From Holdemanella hominis (GTDB lineage: Bacteria; Bacillota_I; Bacilli_A; Erysipelotrichales; Erysipelotrichaceae): a stretch of DNA of 64,000 bases. The translations under genes and the position numbers were made by a program. The notes beneath the pieces were generated by a model that was not told the origin of the DNA, did not search any database, and was given only the letters and a program-made list of their open reading frames with translations. The stretch lies in assembly GCF_014306155.1 (NCBI RefSeq), contig NZ_JACRWH010000001.1:62001-126000 (forward strand), read 5' to 3'. This document shows positions 26,749 to 36,400 of this stretch, piece after piece (position 1 is the stretch's first letter; every line of letters begins with the position of its first letter).

Positions 26749-27508
26749 GATGCACACCACCTGTAGCTAATAATGTCAACGTATCACTAATACATTGGTA
26801 CATCTGATCTAAATTCTTGTTTCCCTTATAAATTTCATGGAAAATTTTTCCATCCTTAATAAACAGAACGCGAGAAGCGTGACTTGCTGCCTTTGTCGAA
26901 TGAGTAACCATTACGATTGTTTGTTGATTCGCATTGATTGTTCCAAATAAATGTAAAAGTTCCTCTGTACTCTTTGAATCCAAAGCTCCCGTTGGCTCAT
27001 CGGCCAAAATTAGATCTGGATTTGTGATGATAGCACGAGCTACAGCTACACGCTGCTTTTGTCCACCACTAATTTCATATGGAAACTTATCTAAAATACC
27101 CTCAATCCCTAATTGTTTTGCGATAGGATCCAATCTTTTTTTCATTTCTGGATATTTTTTCTTACTTAAAACCAAAGGCAAGAAAATATTATCGCGATTA
27201 TTAAAATTATCTAATAAGTTAAAATCTTGGAATACAAAGCCCAAGTGTTCTCTTCGAAAGTTCGCAATTTCCTTTTCTGAAATATGCGTAATATCCTTAC
27301 CATGTAATAAGACTTGTCCACTTGTTGGTTTATCTAAAGCTGCCAAGATATTTAATAGTGTTGTCTTACCAGATCCAGACTCACCCATAATAGCGACATA
27401 TTCGCCTTTATTCACACTAAAGTTTACGTTGGCCAATGCCTGTACTTGATTCTGTGTAAATCTTGTTGTATATACTTTTTTTAAATTTTTTACTTCCAAT
27501 AATGCCAT
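26741..27508 (-). CDS. Bce-type ABC transporter ATP-binding protein
   Basis: A 255-residue ATPase of the MacB/BceA group. Walker A MGESGSGKTTLL (about residue 42), Q-loop FVFQDFNLLD, signature ISGGQKQRVAVARA, Walker B ILADEPTGALD and H-loop VMVTHS are all intact. The ATG at 27508 has GGAGG 8 bases upstream; other in-frame ATGs are badly spaced. It partners the FtsX-type permease immediately downstream and follows the kinase/regulator pair. Confidence 0.93.
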   Translation of the reverse strand: MALLEVKNLKKVYTTRFTQNQVQALANVNFSVNKGEYVAIMGESGSGKTTLLNILAALDKPTSGQVLLHGKDITHISEKEIANFRREHLGFVFQDFNLLDNFNNRDNIFLPLVLSKKKYPEMKKRLDPIAKQLGIEGILDKFPYEISGGQKQRVAVARAIITNPDLILADEPTGALDSKSTEELLHLFGTINANQQTIVMVTHSTKAASHASRVLFIKDGKIFHEIYKGNKNLDQMYQCISDTLTLLATGGVHHE

Positions 27509-27581
27509 ATTCATTACCTCCATGTACACCAAAATTCTACAAAGAATTCAAGAATGCAGCCATCGATTCAGCTAACACTAT

Positions 27582-27599
27582 TCTTACAAGATTGTAAGA
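27582..27599. promoter_or_regulatory. Palindromic operator before the ABC genes (candidate BceR-type site)
   Basis: Perfect palindrome TCTTACAA-GA-TTGTAAGA about 75 bp upstream of the ATPase start. A near copy (two mismatches) lies upstream of the response regulator gene at 29297-29314, so both are probably bound by that regulator. Confidence 0.65.
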
Positions 27600-28589
27600 T
27601 TACTCAATTCTTCCTTCAAAATGCGTAAGGTCTAATATCACTCGAGTGCCCTTACCTACATTAGATTCAATCGTTATTTTATGATTCAGCATATCTAAAA
27701 TATTTTTACATAAATATAGACCTAAACCACTTGCCGTTTTATCACTACGTCCATTCATACCTGTATATCCTTTTTCAAACACACGACTTAGATCACTTGC
27801 ACTAATACCAATACCCGTATCTTCAATAACTAAAACATGTTTAGACTTCATATATATAGATATCAAACCATTTTCATTGGTATATTTAAGACTATTCGAA
27901 AGAATTTGTTCCAACACAAACACAAGCCACTTTTCATCACTCAAAATAACATCCCCGGTTTCTTTAAAACTCAACTGAATGTGTTTACGAATAAATTCTG
28001 TAGAAAAGCGACGAATCGATTGTCGAATCAAATCATCCAACTCCAATTCTTTAAATAAGAAATCAGTATGCGTACTATGTAAGCGTAAATAGGCTAAAAC
28101 CATATCTGTATATTGATCCATACGTAAGAGTTGTAACTTAATTTCACTACGACTCAATTCCTCATCTTCAAGTAGTAATTTCATAGCGGCAATGGGAAGC
28201 TTAGCCTGATGTACCCACATCGTAAAATAATCTTCTAGATCATGCATTTTGTTTTCTGAAGAAATAACATACTCATCATGATTGTCTTTCATAGCCACTA
28301 AGATTTTATGATAATCTTCTCCCATCAATGAAAAATCTTGAAGATCACAAGACAAAGAAACATTACTATTGGATTGAAGTGTTACTAAGGTTTGGTGTTT
28401 CTTATAATATTTGTAGTAATCCCAAAAGAAACAAACCACCAACAATACACATAAAATCATAAAGGCATATGTAAAAGCTTCAAGTTCTAAATTATAGAGT
28501 TTAAATACAACATAACATGTAAAAAGACTAAAAGTATATATAACTATAAACAAACGTCGATCTTTTAAATAATGACTAAACAACTTCAT
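27600..28589 (-). CDS. BceS-like intramembrane-sensing histidine kinase
   Basis: A 329-residue kinase. Two membrane helices (about 13-31 and 38-56) with almost no extracellular loop, the hallmark of Bce kinases that sense through the ABC transporter. It has H-box WVHQAKLPIAAM (phosphoacceptor His near 127), N-box LEQILSNSLKYT, G1 IEDTGIGIS and G2 TASGLGLYL. The start overlaps the response regulator stop (ATGA). Confidence 0.9.
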   Translation of the reverse strand: MKLFSHYLKDRRLFIVIYTFSLFTCYVVFKLYNLELEAFTYAFMILCVLLVVCFFWDYYKYYKKHQTLVTLQSNSNVSLSCDLQDFSLMGEDYHKILVAMKDNHDEYVISSENKMHDLEDYFTMWVHQAKLPIAAMKLLLEDEELSRSEIKLQLLRMDQYTDMVLAYLRLHSTHTDFLFKELELDDLIRQSIRRFSTEFIRKHIQLSFKETGDVILSDEKWLVFVLEQILSNSLKYTNENGLISIYMKSKHVLVIEDTGIGISASDLSRVFEKGYTGMNGRSDKTASGLGLYLCKNILDMLNHKITIESNVGKGTRVILDLTHFEGRIE

Positions 28590-29254
28590 ATCTTATATCC
28601 CAATCCTTTTTTTGTTTGAATAAAATCCACAATGCCAATACTCTCTAACTTTTTACGCAAACGATTCACATTCACACTTAGTGCATTTTCATCCACATAA
28701 AAGTCCGTCTTCCACAAATATTCCATTAAACTATCTCGAGATACAATCGTCCCCTTCTTTTCCATAAGTAAACGTAGGATCTTAGCCTCATTCTTACTCA
28801 GTTCAATTTGAGAAGATTGAAAACATACCGTATTATCATCTAAATTAAAGCGTACACCTTGATATTCAAGGATATTATGATTAGATACAAAGTCATAACT
28901 ACGTCTTAATATTGCCGTAATTTTAGCAGCTAGAACATTTAAATCAAACGGTTTACATACAAAATCATCCGCACCCTTAGAGATAGCCATCACAATACTC
29001 ATATTGTCTGTAGCACTTGAAATAAAGATAATTGGAACTTTGGATCCTTCACGAATCTTTTCCGTCCACAAATATCCATTCAAATAAGGCAGTGTTATAT
29101 CCATTAATACTAAGTCTGGATTGAAAGATTGAAATACATCCATCACATTATAAAAATCAACAACTCGATTAACATCATAGTTCCAAGATTTAAGAAACGA
29201 TTCTAACTTTTTTGAGATGAGTTCATCATCTTCTACAATCATTATTTTATACAT
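28586..29254 (-). CDS. BceR-like OmpR/PhoB-family response regulator
   Basis: A 222-residue regulator. The receiver domain has acidic pair VEDDE, phospho-Asp in LVLMDITLP (about 51), Thr/Ser SS at FISSA and Lys in FVCKPFD. The winged-helix DNA-binding domain covers about 125-222 (EAKILRLLMEKKGTIVSRDSLM ... NALSVNVNRLRKKL). The start at 29254 is preceded by GGGTGAG. First gene of the regulator-kinase-ATPase-permease module; expected to bind the two TCTTACAA-type palindromes. Confidence 0.92.
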   Translation of the reverse strand: MYKIMIVEDDELISKKLESFLKSWNYDVNRVVDFYNVMDVFQSFNPDLVLMDITLPYLNGYLWTEKIREGSKVPIIFISSATDNMSIVMAISKGADDFVCKPFDLNVLAAKITAILRRSYDFVSNHNILEYQGVRFNLDDNTVCFQSSQIELSKNEAKILRLLMEKKGTIVSRDSLMEYLWKTDFYVDENALSVNVNRLRKKLESIGIVDFIQTKKGLGYKI

Positions 29255-29269
29255 AGTCTCACCCACTTT

Positions 29270-29314
29270 ATTATACTGCATAAACTAATAAATCTTTCTA
29301 ACAATGCTGTAAGA
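29270..29314 (-). promoter_or_regulatory. Regulator promoter with operator overlapping the -35 region
   Basis: TATAAT at 29270-29275 (minus strand) lacks a good -35. The palindrome TCTAACAA-TG-CTGTAAGA (29297-29314) covers the -35 position, as expected for an activator site. It matches 27582-27599 except for two half-site bases and the centre. Confidence 0.6.
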
Positions 29315-29337
29315 TAAAACAAAGAGGAAGCGATAGT

Positions 29338-29932
29338 ATGATCTATCTTCAAATGTGAATTCTCATTCTAGAAATCGGATTATGTTATTTAATTAACAAC
29401 GTATTAAAGGATACATTAAACAAAAAATACGATACGCCATTTGTATCGCATTACTATTAAATTGTTGAAATATGCGTACATATAAAGCTATGTGAGCTAT
29501 ACATAATTTGTATTATTAATCGTATTCAAGAAAAGAAAACCAATATTCTGCATAATAGTATCAGCTACCATATCCACATCCATCGTTACTTTTGGCTCTG
29601 TGAATATGTATACCATCCATAAAACCACCTACAACATCACAACCACAAAAGAAATCACAAACACCAAATTTCTATCTACTTGGCAAAGACTTCGTAGATG
29701 AATACACATACAAATATGATATGGAAATCCTATTTAAGAAACTCAGAAGACTTACTAAAGTAGCCCCCCTATTTATTTTGTATATGGCAATCATAAAAGC
29801 AAGACAAAATTCACAAGAAATAAACTCAATCACAAAATCACTAAAAACAATATTATCATTCTAAATGATCAAGAAGTACATTTAAACAACATAACTCTAA
29901 TCGGCAGAAAAGACTACACAAACAAAAATCAT
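29338..29932 (+). pseudogene. Decayed metallophosphoesterase (YkuE-like) gene
   Basis: An ATG with AGAGGAAG upstream opens a frame that breaks after six codons. Fragments in several frames then resemble one membrane-anchored metallophosphoesterase: an N-terminal helix (LILEIGLCYLINNVL), the stretch TTYNITTTKEITNTKFL, and a C-terminal piece IIILNDQEVHLNNITLIGRK, which is typical of the YkuE-like family near its end. The catalytic metal-binding blocks are missing and stops occur throughout. The remnant ends about 90 bp before the distal end of the CRISPR array. Family assignment is from pattern only. Confidence 0.55.
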
Positions 29933-30020
29933 TAGCTCAGGCCTTGTTGGTTGGGGTTTTACAATGAGAACAGAGGGTATATGTGAGTATGCGGTAGTCA
30001 ATGTCACACAAGAGAAATAA

Positions 30021-31178
30021 ACGATATTCTAGCAAAAATCTTTATGGTAACAAAACTCTTTCCATATTGCATGACACCTTCAGTTGGTTCTGTTCTAGCA
30101 AAAATTCATATGGTAACAAAACAATCTTCATGACTTTAACTTTCTCTCCTTTGTTCTGTTCTAGCAAAAATTCATATGGTAACAAAACTTCGTCCACTGT
30201 TTGACCGGATTCGTTTTTGTTCTGTTCTAGCAAAAATTCATATGGTAACAAAACAATAAGCAATCGTGTACTTCGGCATCTGAAGTTCTGTTCTAGCAAA
30301 AATTCATATGGTAACAAAACGTTCAAAATATCAATCAATGTTTTGTCTTGGTTCTGTTCTAGCAAAAATTCATATGGTAACAAAACGTGCAGATGATGTA
30401 TCCGTTCCTGCTATCAGTTCTGTTCTAGCAAAAATTCATATGGTAACAAAACTCAAGTAACGGAGCTATTCAAAGAAATCAAGTTCTGTTCTAGCAAAAA
30501 TTCATATGGTAACAAAACTAGACAAGACAGACTTTGCAAAGAGGTTATGTTCTGTTCTAGCAAAAATTCATATGGTAACAAAACTCAAGTTACTGAGCTA
30601 TTCAAAGAAATTAAGTTCTGTTCTAGCAAAAATTCATATGGTAACAAAACTGATTTAGGCACTCAAACCATGAAATCAATGTTCTGTTCTAGCAAAAATT
30701 CATATGGTAACAAAACTGCCATTAAATAATTGTTTACCGTGCTTGTGTTCTGTTCTAGCAAAAATTCATATGGTAACAAAACATCCTTTCAATTTGTTTT
30801 TTGGCTTGTGTAGTTCTGTTCTAGCAAAAATTCATATGGTAACAAAACGCGCAGATTCGGGATATACCACAAACGCCCGTTCTGTTCTAGCAAAAATTCA
30901 TATGGTAACAAAACTAGGTTTAACTGTCATATTTTTCTCCTTTCGTTCTGTTCTAGCAAAAATTCATATGGTAACAAAACCCGCATCCGTAGGCACTTCC
31001 CCACCACTTAGTTCTGTTCTAGCAAAAATTCATATGGTAACAAAACCTAATTTGAAGCTTGTATTAGCATATTCTAGTTCTGTTCTAGCAAAAATTCATA
31101 TGGTAACAAAACTCATAAGTATATATTCTCCTTTCAATATTGGTTCTGTTCTAGCAAAAATTCATATGGTAACAAAAC
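30021..31178 (-). CRISPR. Type II-A CRISPR array, 18 repeats and 17 spacers
   Basis: 36-bp repeats and 30-bp spacers with an exact 66-bp period. Repeats start at 30021, 30087, 30153 and so on to 31143. In crRNA sense (minus strand) the repeat begins GTTTTGTTACCATATG and ends TGCTAGAACAGAAC. The repeat at 30021-30056 is degenerate in its outer part, marking the old, leader-distal end. The other 17 look identical. Orientation follows from the tracrRNA complementarity, the cas gene direction and the degenerate end. Short open frames seen across the array on both strands are artefacts of the repeat. Confidence 0.99.
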
Positions 31179-31222
31179 CTCAAAAATATGGTAGCACATT
31201 TTTGAATGTAATAGAATACTAA
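31179..31222 (-). promoter_or_regulatory. CRISPR leader (very short)
   Basis: Only 44 bp separate the first repeat from the csn2 stop codon, so the leader must extend into csn2. Next to the first repeat it reads ATATTTTTGAG on the minus strand, close to the ATTTGAG leader-anchoring site known for type II-A integration. A weak promoter TTATCA, 18 bases, TATTAC spans the csn2 stop. Confidence 0.6.
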
Positions 31223-32095
31223 TTATTTAATTGATAAATGATCTAGTTCTTGATAAATATCATGTGTTTTATGAGTGTATATTTGTTGTAAATAATTAAT
31301 TGTCATTTGTTCTACCTCCTGTAATGTATATGTTTGAAGTGATTTTTGTGATAGATCGTAATAAATTTGTTCCATGTCTGCTAAATCTATTATTTTATCT
31401 TGCAATAAAGCTGTATTTTGTACATTCATTAAATCGTTGTAATAATTTGTAAAAATCATTAATATGACATTCTCAATTTTATTGATTTTCTGAAGAATTT
31501 TATCACTTAAATTATCTAGTTTGCCAAAAACAAAGATATTATCATATTTTGAATTATGATTGGAAATATATTCAACTAAATCCAATTGAAACAAAATCAA
31601 TTCATCTCTCGTTAGATCAAATTCATCTTTTTGTAATTCGTCTTCATAATATGGTGACAACATTTTTATCAATTGCTTATAATTAGCTCCATTAAACATA
31701 ATTTTAAGCGTTGATTCATCATTGACTTCTTCTGATAATGAATTCAACAATATGTCAATTGTACTGATAGTATCAAAATAATCTTGATTCTGAAGTTTAA
31801 TTTCCAAATACTTTAACATCAATGACTTTGTAGTGAGCTTTTTATCCTCATTAAGAGAGTACATTTCTGATATTTCTATAAACATATTATTTTTAAGTTC
31901 TATCTCTTTTTCGTTTATAAGCATTTTCGTACTAATATTATTTTCTGTTCTATTTTCACTTTTATCTTTTGAAGTAAACAATCGAATTGCTTGTAGCAAT
32001 GTATAATTCGTACTTGAATCTGAAATTATATATTTCACATGATTCATTTGAAGATTCCATTTATTTGTTCCATTTTTTATAGTCAATAGATTCAT
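31223..32095 (-). CDS. csn2: Type II-A CRISPR adaptation protein Csn2 (long variant)
   Basis: A 290-residue protein in the csn2 position after cas1-cas2. Csn2 forms a tetrameric ring that holds DNA ends during spacer acquisition. Common Csn2 proteins are about 220 residues; this belongs with the longer, divergent variants. The C-terminal half (VENVILMIFTNYYNDL-like segment, then LADMEQIYYDLSQKSLQTYT) fits Csn2. Between about 45 and 75 there is a charged, Asn/Lys-rich insert. It overlaps cas2 by 4 bases. The call rests on position and general pattern as much as on motifs. Confidence 0.75.
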   Translation of the reverse strand: MNLLTIKNGTNKWNLQMNHVKYIISDSSTNYTLLQAIRLFTSKDKSENRTENNISTKMLINEKEIELKNNMFIEISEMYSLNEDKKLTTKSLMLKYLEIKLQNQDYFDTISTIDILLNSLSEEVNDESTLKIMFNGANYKQLIKMLSPYYEDELQKDEFDLTRDELILFQLDLVEYISNHNSKYDNIFVFGKLDNLSDKILQKINKIENVILMIFTNYYNDLMNVQNTALLQDKIIDLADMEQIYYDLSQKSLQTYTLQEVEQMTINYLQQIYTHKTHDIYQELDHLSIK

Positions 32096-32415
32096 AATTT
32101 TATAAATGCATCGCTATTCACAACTTGTTCTTGATTTGATTTACCACCAACTATTATTTCAATCTTTGCGTATTGTTTTTCTGTAACCAATAGAATTCGT
32201 ATTTGTCCCTTTTGAGGAACGTTTCTTTGCAAAATACTCACATGTTTTACTGCTGCTTCACGATTTGCAAATATTTTACAATACACCGAATACTGCATCA
32301 TAATATATCCATTTTTAATTAGATATTTTCTAAATGTTGCATAAATTCTTCTATCTTCTTTAGATACCACGGGTAAATCAAAAAATAATATTAATCGCAT
32401 AAAATCATATATCAT
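32092..32415 (-). CDS. cas2: CRISPR-associated endoribonuclease-fold protein Cas2
   Basis: A 107-residue ferredoxin-fold protein that bridges two Cas1 dimers in the integrase. It starts MIYDFMRLILFFDLPVVSKE, parallel to the N-terminus of known II-A Cas2 proteins, with the conserved Asp in FFDLP. The middle YCKIFANREAAVKHV and RNVPQKGQIRILLVTEKQY follow the family. The start at 32415 overlaps the cas1 stop by 11 bases; an inner ATG at 32400 is the alternative. Neither has a clear Shine-Dalgarno, suggesting coupling to cas1. Confidence 0.93.
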   Translation of the reverse strand: MIYDFMRLILFFDLPVVSKEDRRIYATFRKYLIKNGYIMMQYSVYCKIFANREAAVKHVSILQRNVPQKGQIRILLVTEKQYAKIEIIVGGKSNQEQVVNSDAFIKL

Positions 32416-33298
32416 ATATTACTGGTAATGGATACAAAATGGAATCTGCTTCACCATCTAAATAATTAAATATAGAATCTAGATAAAAACTAATTGCATT
32501 TGCTATTGTTTGTTTTCTTCCATCAATCATAATTTTCTTGTTTGTCAATTGTATTAAAGCTTCTCTATGAGATTGTTTAAAAATAATATCATCCGTCATA
32601 TTGTTATAAACATAATGATCCACTATTGGTCTAAATACTTCTATAATATCATCACTCAAGTTAAACATATTTTGTTTTCCCTTATGAAAAATACCTATGT
32701 TAGCAATATAGCCCTTTGCTACAATAATTGATGTAATCAGTGATCTAAATATAGCATAACCATAATTTAATCCAGCATTTATCACATCTTCTTCAAATCG
32801 AACAAAATCATGACCAAAAAGTTCTCTAAAATACATCTTCGCAGCCAAGCCTTCTCTGTTTGTTTTATCACCAGAAACAACACTATCTACAAATTCATAC
32901 AGCTTCTTTTCCACTTCAAAATCTTTATTATTGACCTTCAATATTTCTATTTGATTTAAAATCTTCATTTTCACAATCATTGCATGTAAATCTTCTTTAC
33001 GTTTTGAATCCCAACAAATCTGTTTTGAAATATTTCCACTACTTGAAAAATGTCCATTCATCGGCAATATATAACTTTTTGGTAAATGATCCACTCCACA
33101 AATAATGGTACACACATTATTATCTGTTAATTTATTAATTAAAGGTACACTCAAATTAGACTGATAATTATCAATCACTAGAATTTGAATATCTGAAACC
33201 GGAATCAATAAAGTGTCATTTTTAATTTCCACTTTCAAATTATCTAAATACAGTCTCAAATACTCACATTTTTCAATATATATAACTCTATAGCCCAT
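32405..33298 (-). CDS. cas1: CRISPR-associated integrase Cas1 (type II)
   Basis: A 297-residue Cas1 that inserts new spacers at the leader end. Metal-binding residues are visible: Glu149 in TNREGLAAKMYF, His205 in GIFHKGKQNMFNLSDD, and Glu220 in DDIIEVFRP. The N-terminal beta domain covers about 1-85. No Shine-Dalgarno precedes the ATG, which lies a few bases after the tracrRNA terminator T run. Expression therefore seems to depend on read-through from cas9/tracrRNA. Confidence 0.95.
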   Translation of the reverse strand: MGYRVIYIEKCEYLRLYLDNLKVEIKNDTLLIPVSDIQILVIDNYQSNLSVPLINKLTDNNVCTIICGVDHLPKSYILPMNGHFSSSGNISKQICWDSKRKEDLHAMIVKMKILNQIEILKVNNKDFEVEKKLYEFVDSVVSGDKTNREGLAAKMYFRELFGHDFVRFEEDVINAGLNYGYAIFRSLITSIIVAKGYIANIGIFHKGKQNMFNLSDDIIEVFRPIVDHYVYNNMTDDIIFKQSHREALIQLTNKKIMIDGRKQTIANAISFYLDSIFNYLDGEADSILYPLPVIYDI

Positions 33299-33302
33299 AA
33301 AA

Positions 33303-33388
33303 AGGGTAAAAGAAAAGGCTCCGAAGAGCCGAATCCGGGATAAACCCTTGTTTTGTTAGGTCATAAAAATTTTTGCTAGAATATAACC
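33303..33388 (-). ncRNA. tracrRNA
   Basis: About 86 nt between cas9 and cas1. The anti-repeat (33350-33383 on the plus strand) pairs with the crRNA repeat: nine pairs GUUUUGUUA / UAACAAAAC, an asymmetric bulge, then a long upper stem ending CUAGAA / UUCUAG. Downstream a small nexus-like hairpin GGG-UUUAU-CCC is followed by the terminator hairpin GGCTC-TTCG-GAGCC and a T-rich tail. The promoter lies at 33395-33423. Confidence 0.9.
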
Positions 33389-33394
33389 GCCTTC

Positions 33395-33423
33395 AGTATA
33401 CTCTATTTAAATTCCAATTTCAA
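33395..33423 (-). promoter_or_regulatory. tracrRNA promoter inside the 3' end of cas9
   Basis: TTGAAA (33418-33423), 17 bases, TATACT (33395-33400) on the minus strand. The -35 lies in the last cas9 codons. The predicted start is near 33388. Confidence 0.8.
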
Positions 33424-36400
33424 CTTATTATCCTTCACTTCGTATAGATTTCCCAATACATCTGTAGCATATTTTCTTATATCTTTTGCTGTAGTTAGTA
33501 CTTTTTGTTGTCTTTTTTTATATGCAAAAATCGGATATAAATTAACTACATTTGTTTTATCGTTACCAGTTAATGCAAACAACAAAATTTCTGGATTTAC
33601 TCCGTCGTGAAGTATTTTTTTATCCGGTACCTCATCATACACATCGTAAAAATATGGTTGTCCTTGCTCTTTCACAACACCTAAAAGCTCATCCCTATGC
33701 ATAGAAAATAGGAATTTATCTGTACTTTTAATTCTCTTCTTTTCTTTTTCACCATCGTACCATTTTCTATCAATTACATATGTACCTTTTGTTCTATTGA
33801 AAGATACATCTTTGAAATATATTGTTACAAATCTAAACTTTCCGTCTGCACACTTATAAAAATCTGTTCTATATGTCTTAATTTGTTTTAGAATAACTTT
33901 TTTATTATTTGTATGATAATTTGAAGAAATATCTAAATGATTACCAAGAACTTCACTTTCAAATTTCATTGTCACAATTTCAGGACCATTTCCCTTCTTA
34001 GAATATTTACGTATAGACCCATTTTCTTCTTTATATTTAGTTAATGGATTTTCCCCAACTAAAGTAATAATTTCTTTATCTTTTTTCTTAGTTACTTTAT
34101 ACATTTTTGAATCCGATTTAAACTGTTCGTAATGATATTTCACAATGTCTCTAATTAAATCGAATGTCTGTGGATCATGCTTTGACATTAAATATTTTGT
34201 GTCATTTCCATTTAAAATATCTTCTACAAGCCGTTTATCTTTTGAATCGTAAATATTAGGAATTCTTTCAATAAAGTAATCCGTTCCATCTACGTTTCTT
34301 GTACTATAGATAGTTTCATCTGCAATCTGACGATTTGGTTTTGTATTCACCTTGTGAGAAATTTTAATTGGATTAAAATGCATATTTTCTTTGTCAATCA
34401 CACGATTGTAATACTGATTACTTTCTTGATATAACGTTTTCAAATTCACAATATATTGAATATATCTTTCATCAAAGAATACCTTATCATCAGGAATTGT
34501 AATAATTTCTCCCGTTTCTTCATTATATAAATCATTGAAATCATGTTCTTGTTTTGCAAGGTATCCATTTAATAGATTCATTTTCTTTACAGAAGCCACA
34601 ATCAGTGCATCCACTGCATGGTGCAAATAATCTTCATCACGATCTTTTTCTAAATGGATTTTCTTTCTAAACAAATCCGTAACTCGGCCATTGATAGTAT
34701 GAACTTTTGTATTAATCTCATTATCTTTAAAATAGTCTGATAACGTATTTAAAACAACACGGCAAGCATAACTTGTATCTACTAGATTTCGATTAATAAA
34801 TTTTTTAGCCACTTCTTCCTTAGTGATATTTTCTTCATTTAATAAATTCAACTTCTTTTTGTATGGAATGTTATCGTTAGAAAGAACATTTTTCTTAAAT
34901 TCTGAATAACTACATCCCATTCCATTAAATTTATTAGCTGCATATGCCATAAAAGGAGTCAAATTACCTTTCACTTGATTTTCTGAATGTAATGCTAAAA
35001 CTTTATTATTTTGAGAATCATCTAATGATATAGAGATTGGGATAATATGATCAATTTCAGTATACTTTGAATCTTTAATGACTCGATTTAAATCTAAAGG
35101 TTCAAAAGTATATGCACTCTTGCCTCCTTGTTGCAAATATAAACTAATTTTCATTCTTGTTTTTCCATTAATTTTTGTTGGATCATACCCCTTTTCATTC
35201 AAAAGTTTATCCATTTCTTTAGATCCATTCTCTCGATTTTTTTGGTAGTTACTAATTCTCTTTTTCTTTTCATCTGAATTCTTATCACGAGTCATCTCAA
35301 CAACAATGGAATCGAATTCTCCATATTTCTTTCTCAATGCATTTACAACTTTAAAAGTTTCATTCTGCGCTCTTTTTGCCACTGGAGATAAAATAGCTTC
35401 TGGGTCTGATTCAATGTTCTTTTTTCCTTTATGAGAAACACGATTCTTGTCAAACAACTTCAATTCATGTAACAGCTGCATTTGATTCATTTCAGATTCA
35501 AACAATTCTTTATTTAATAATTTCAATGCTTTAAAAGATAATGAATGATAGCCTGTTATTCCTGTTGTATTTGCTAAAGTATCTACCACTGAATCAGAAA
35601 GTCTATACTCCAAATGATACAAGTAATCTTTTCTTTCTTGTATACCCTTTTTATTCGTAAGAATTTCAATAATTCTATCTAGCATTTCATAATCATTTAA
35701 TGAAATTGAATATCCTTCTTTTTCTAAAATTGATTTAATTTTCTTATATCCCTTGAACTCAGTAAAAATAGCCTTCTGATTTTTGTCTATACGATAGCCT
35801 TTAATATCAACTTCATCCACATTTAATTCTTTTGCCAATTGACGTAAAGTAATATTCCCTTTCTGACTAACTATAGTTAAAATTCCCTTCTTCTCCTCTG
35901 GACATAACTTATTACCATCTACTGTTAAATTATTCATATCATTTAAGAAATTAAACAAGTCTGCTGTTACCGCCATTTTAGGAGCTCTTAGTTCATCTGG
36001 AAATACGCTACATTTCCCACGCATTTTTTCAATCAAATCTATTTCTTTAATTTGCCCATCAACTTCTATAAATCGTCCATATGGTGTCGGTGATTTTTCA
36101 CTTCCAGGCCCCTCATAATAAGCTCTTCTACGCGCAACTATATCAATAATCTTATTAATAAATTGTTCATCCAATTCTTGATGATGTAATATCTCATTCA
36201 ATTCGTTTACATAATCCTTTGTAGAAAAATTATTTTCATGCCCACGAATATGATTCTTATCATTTAAATTATCCAATTGAATTTGGCAAATAAATTTTCC
36301 TTGTTTAATTAACTGCTCATTATGTTGCAAAGTAGCCTTTAAACTCAATTCGTCGTCACTCTTTTTTGCATCTTCTTCTACAGTTTCAATAACACTACCT

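Noticed and set aside
30001..31222. Open frames on both strands across the CRISPR array (about 60-170 codons)
   Set aside because: They are made by the repeats, because 66 bp is a multiple of three; the repeated peptide is just the translated repeat.
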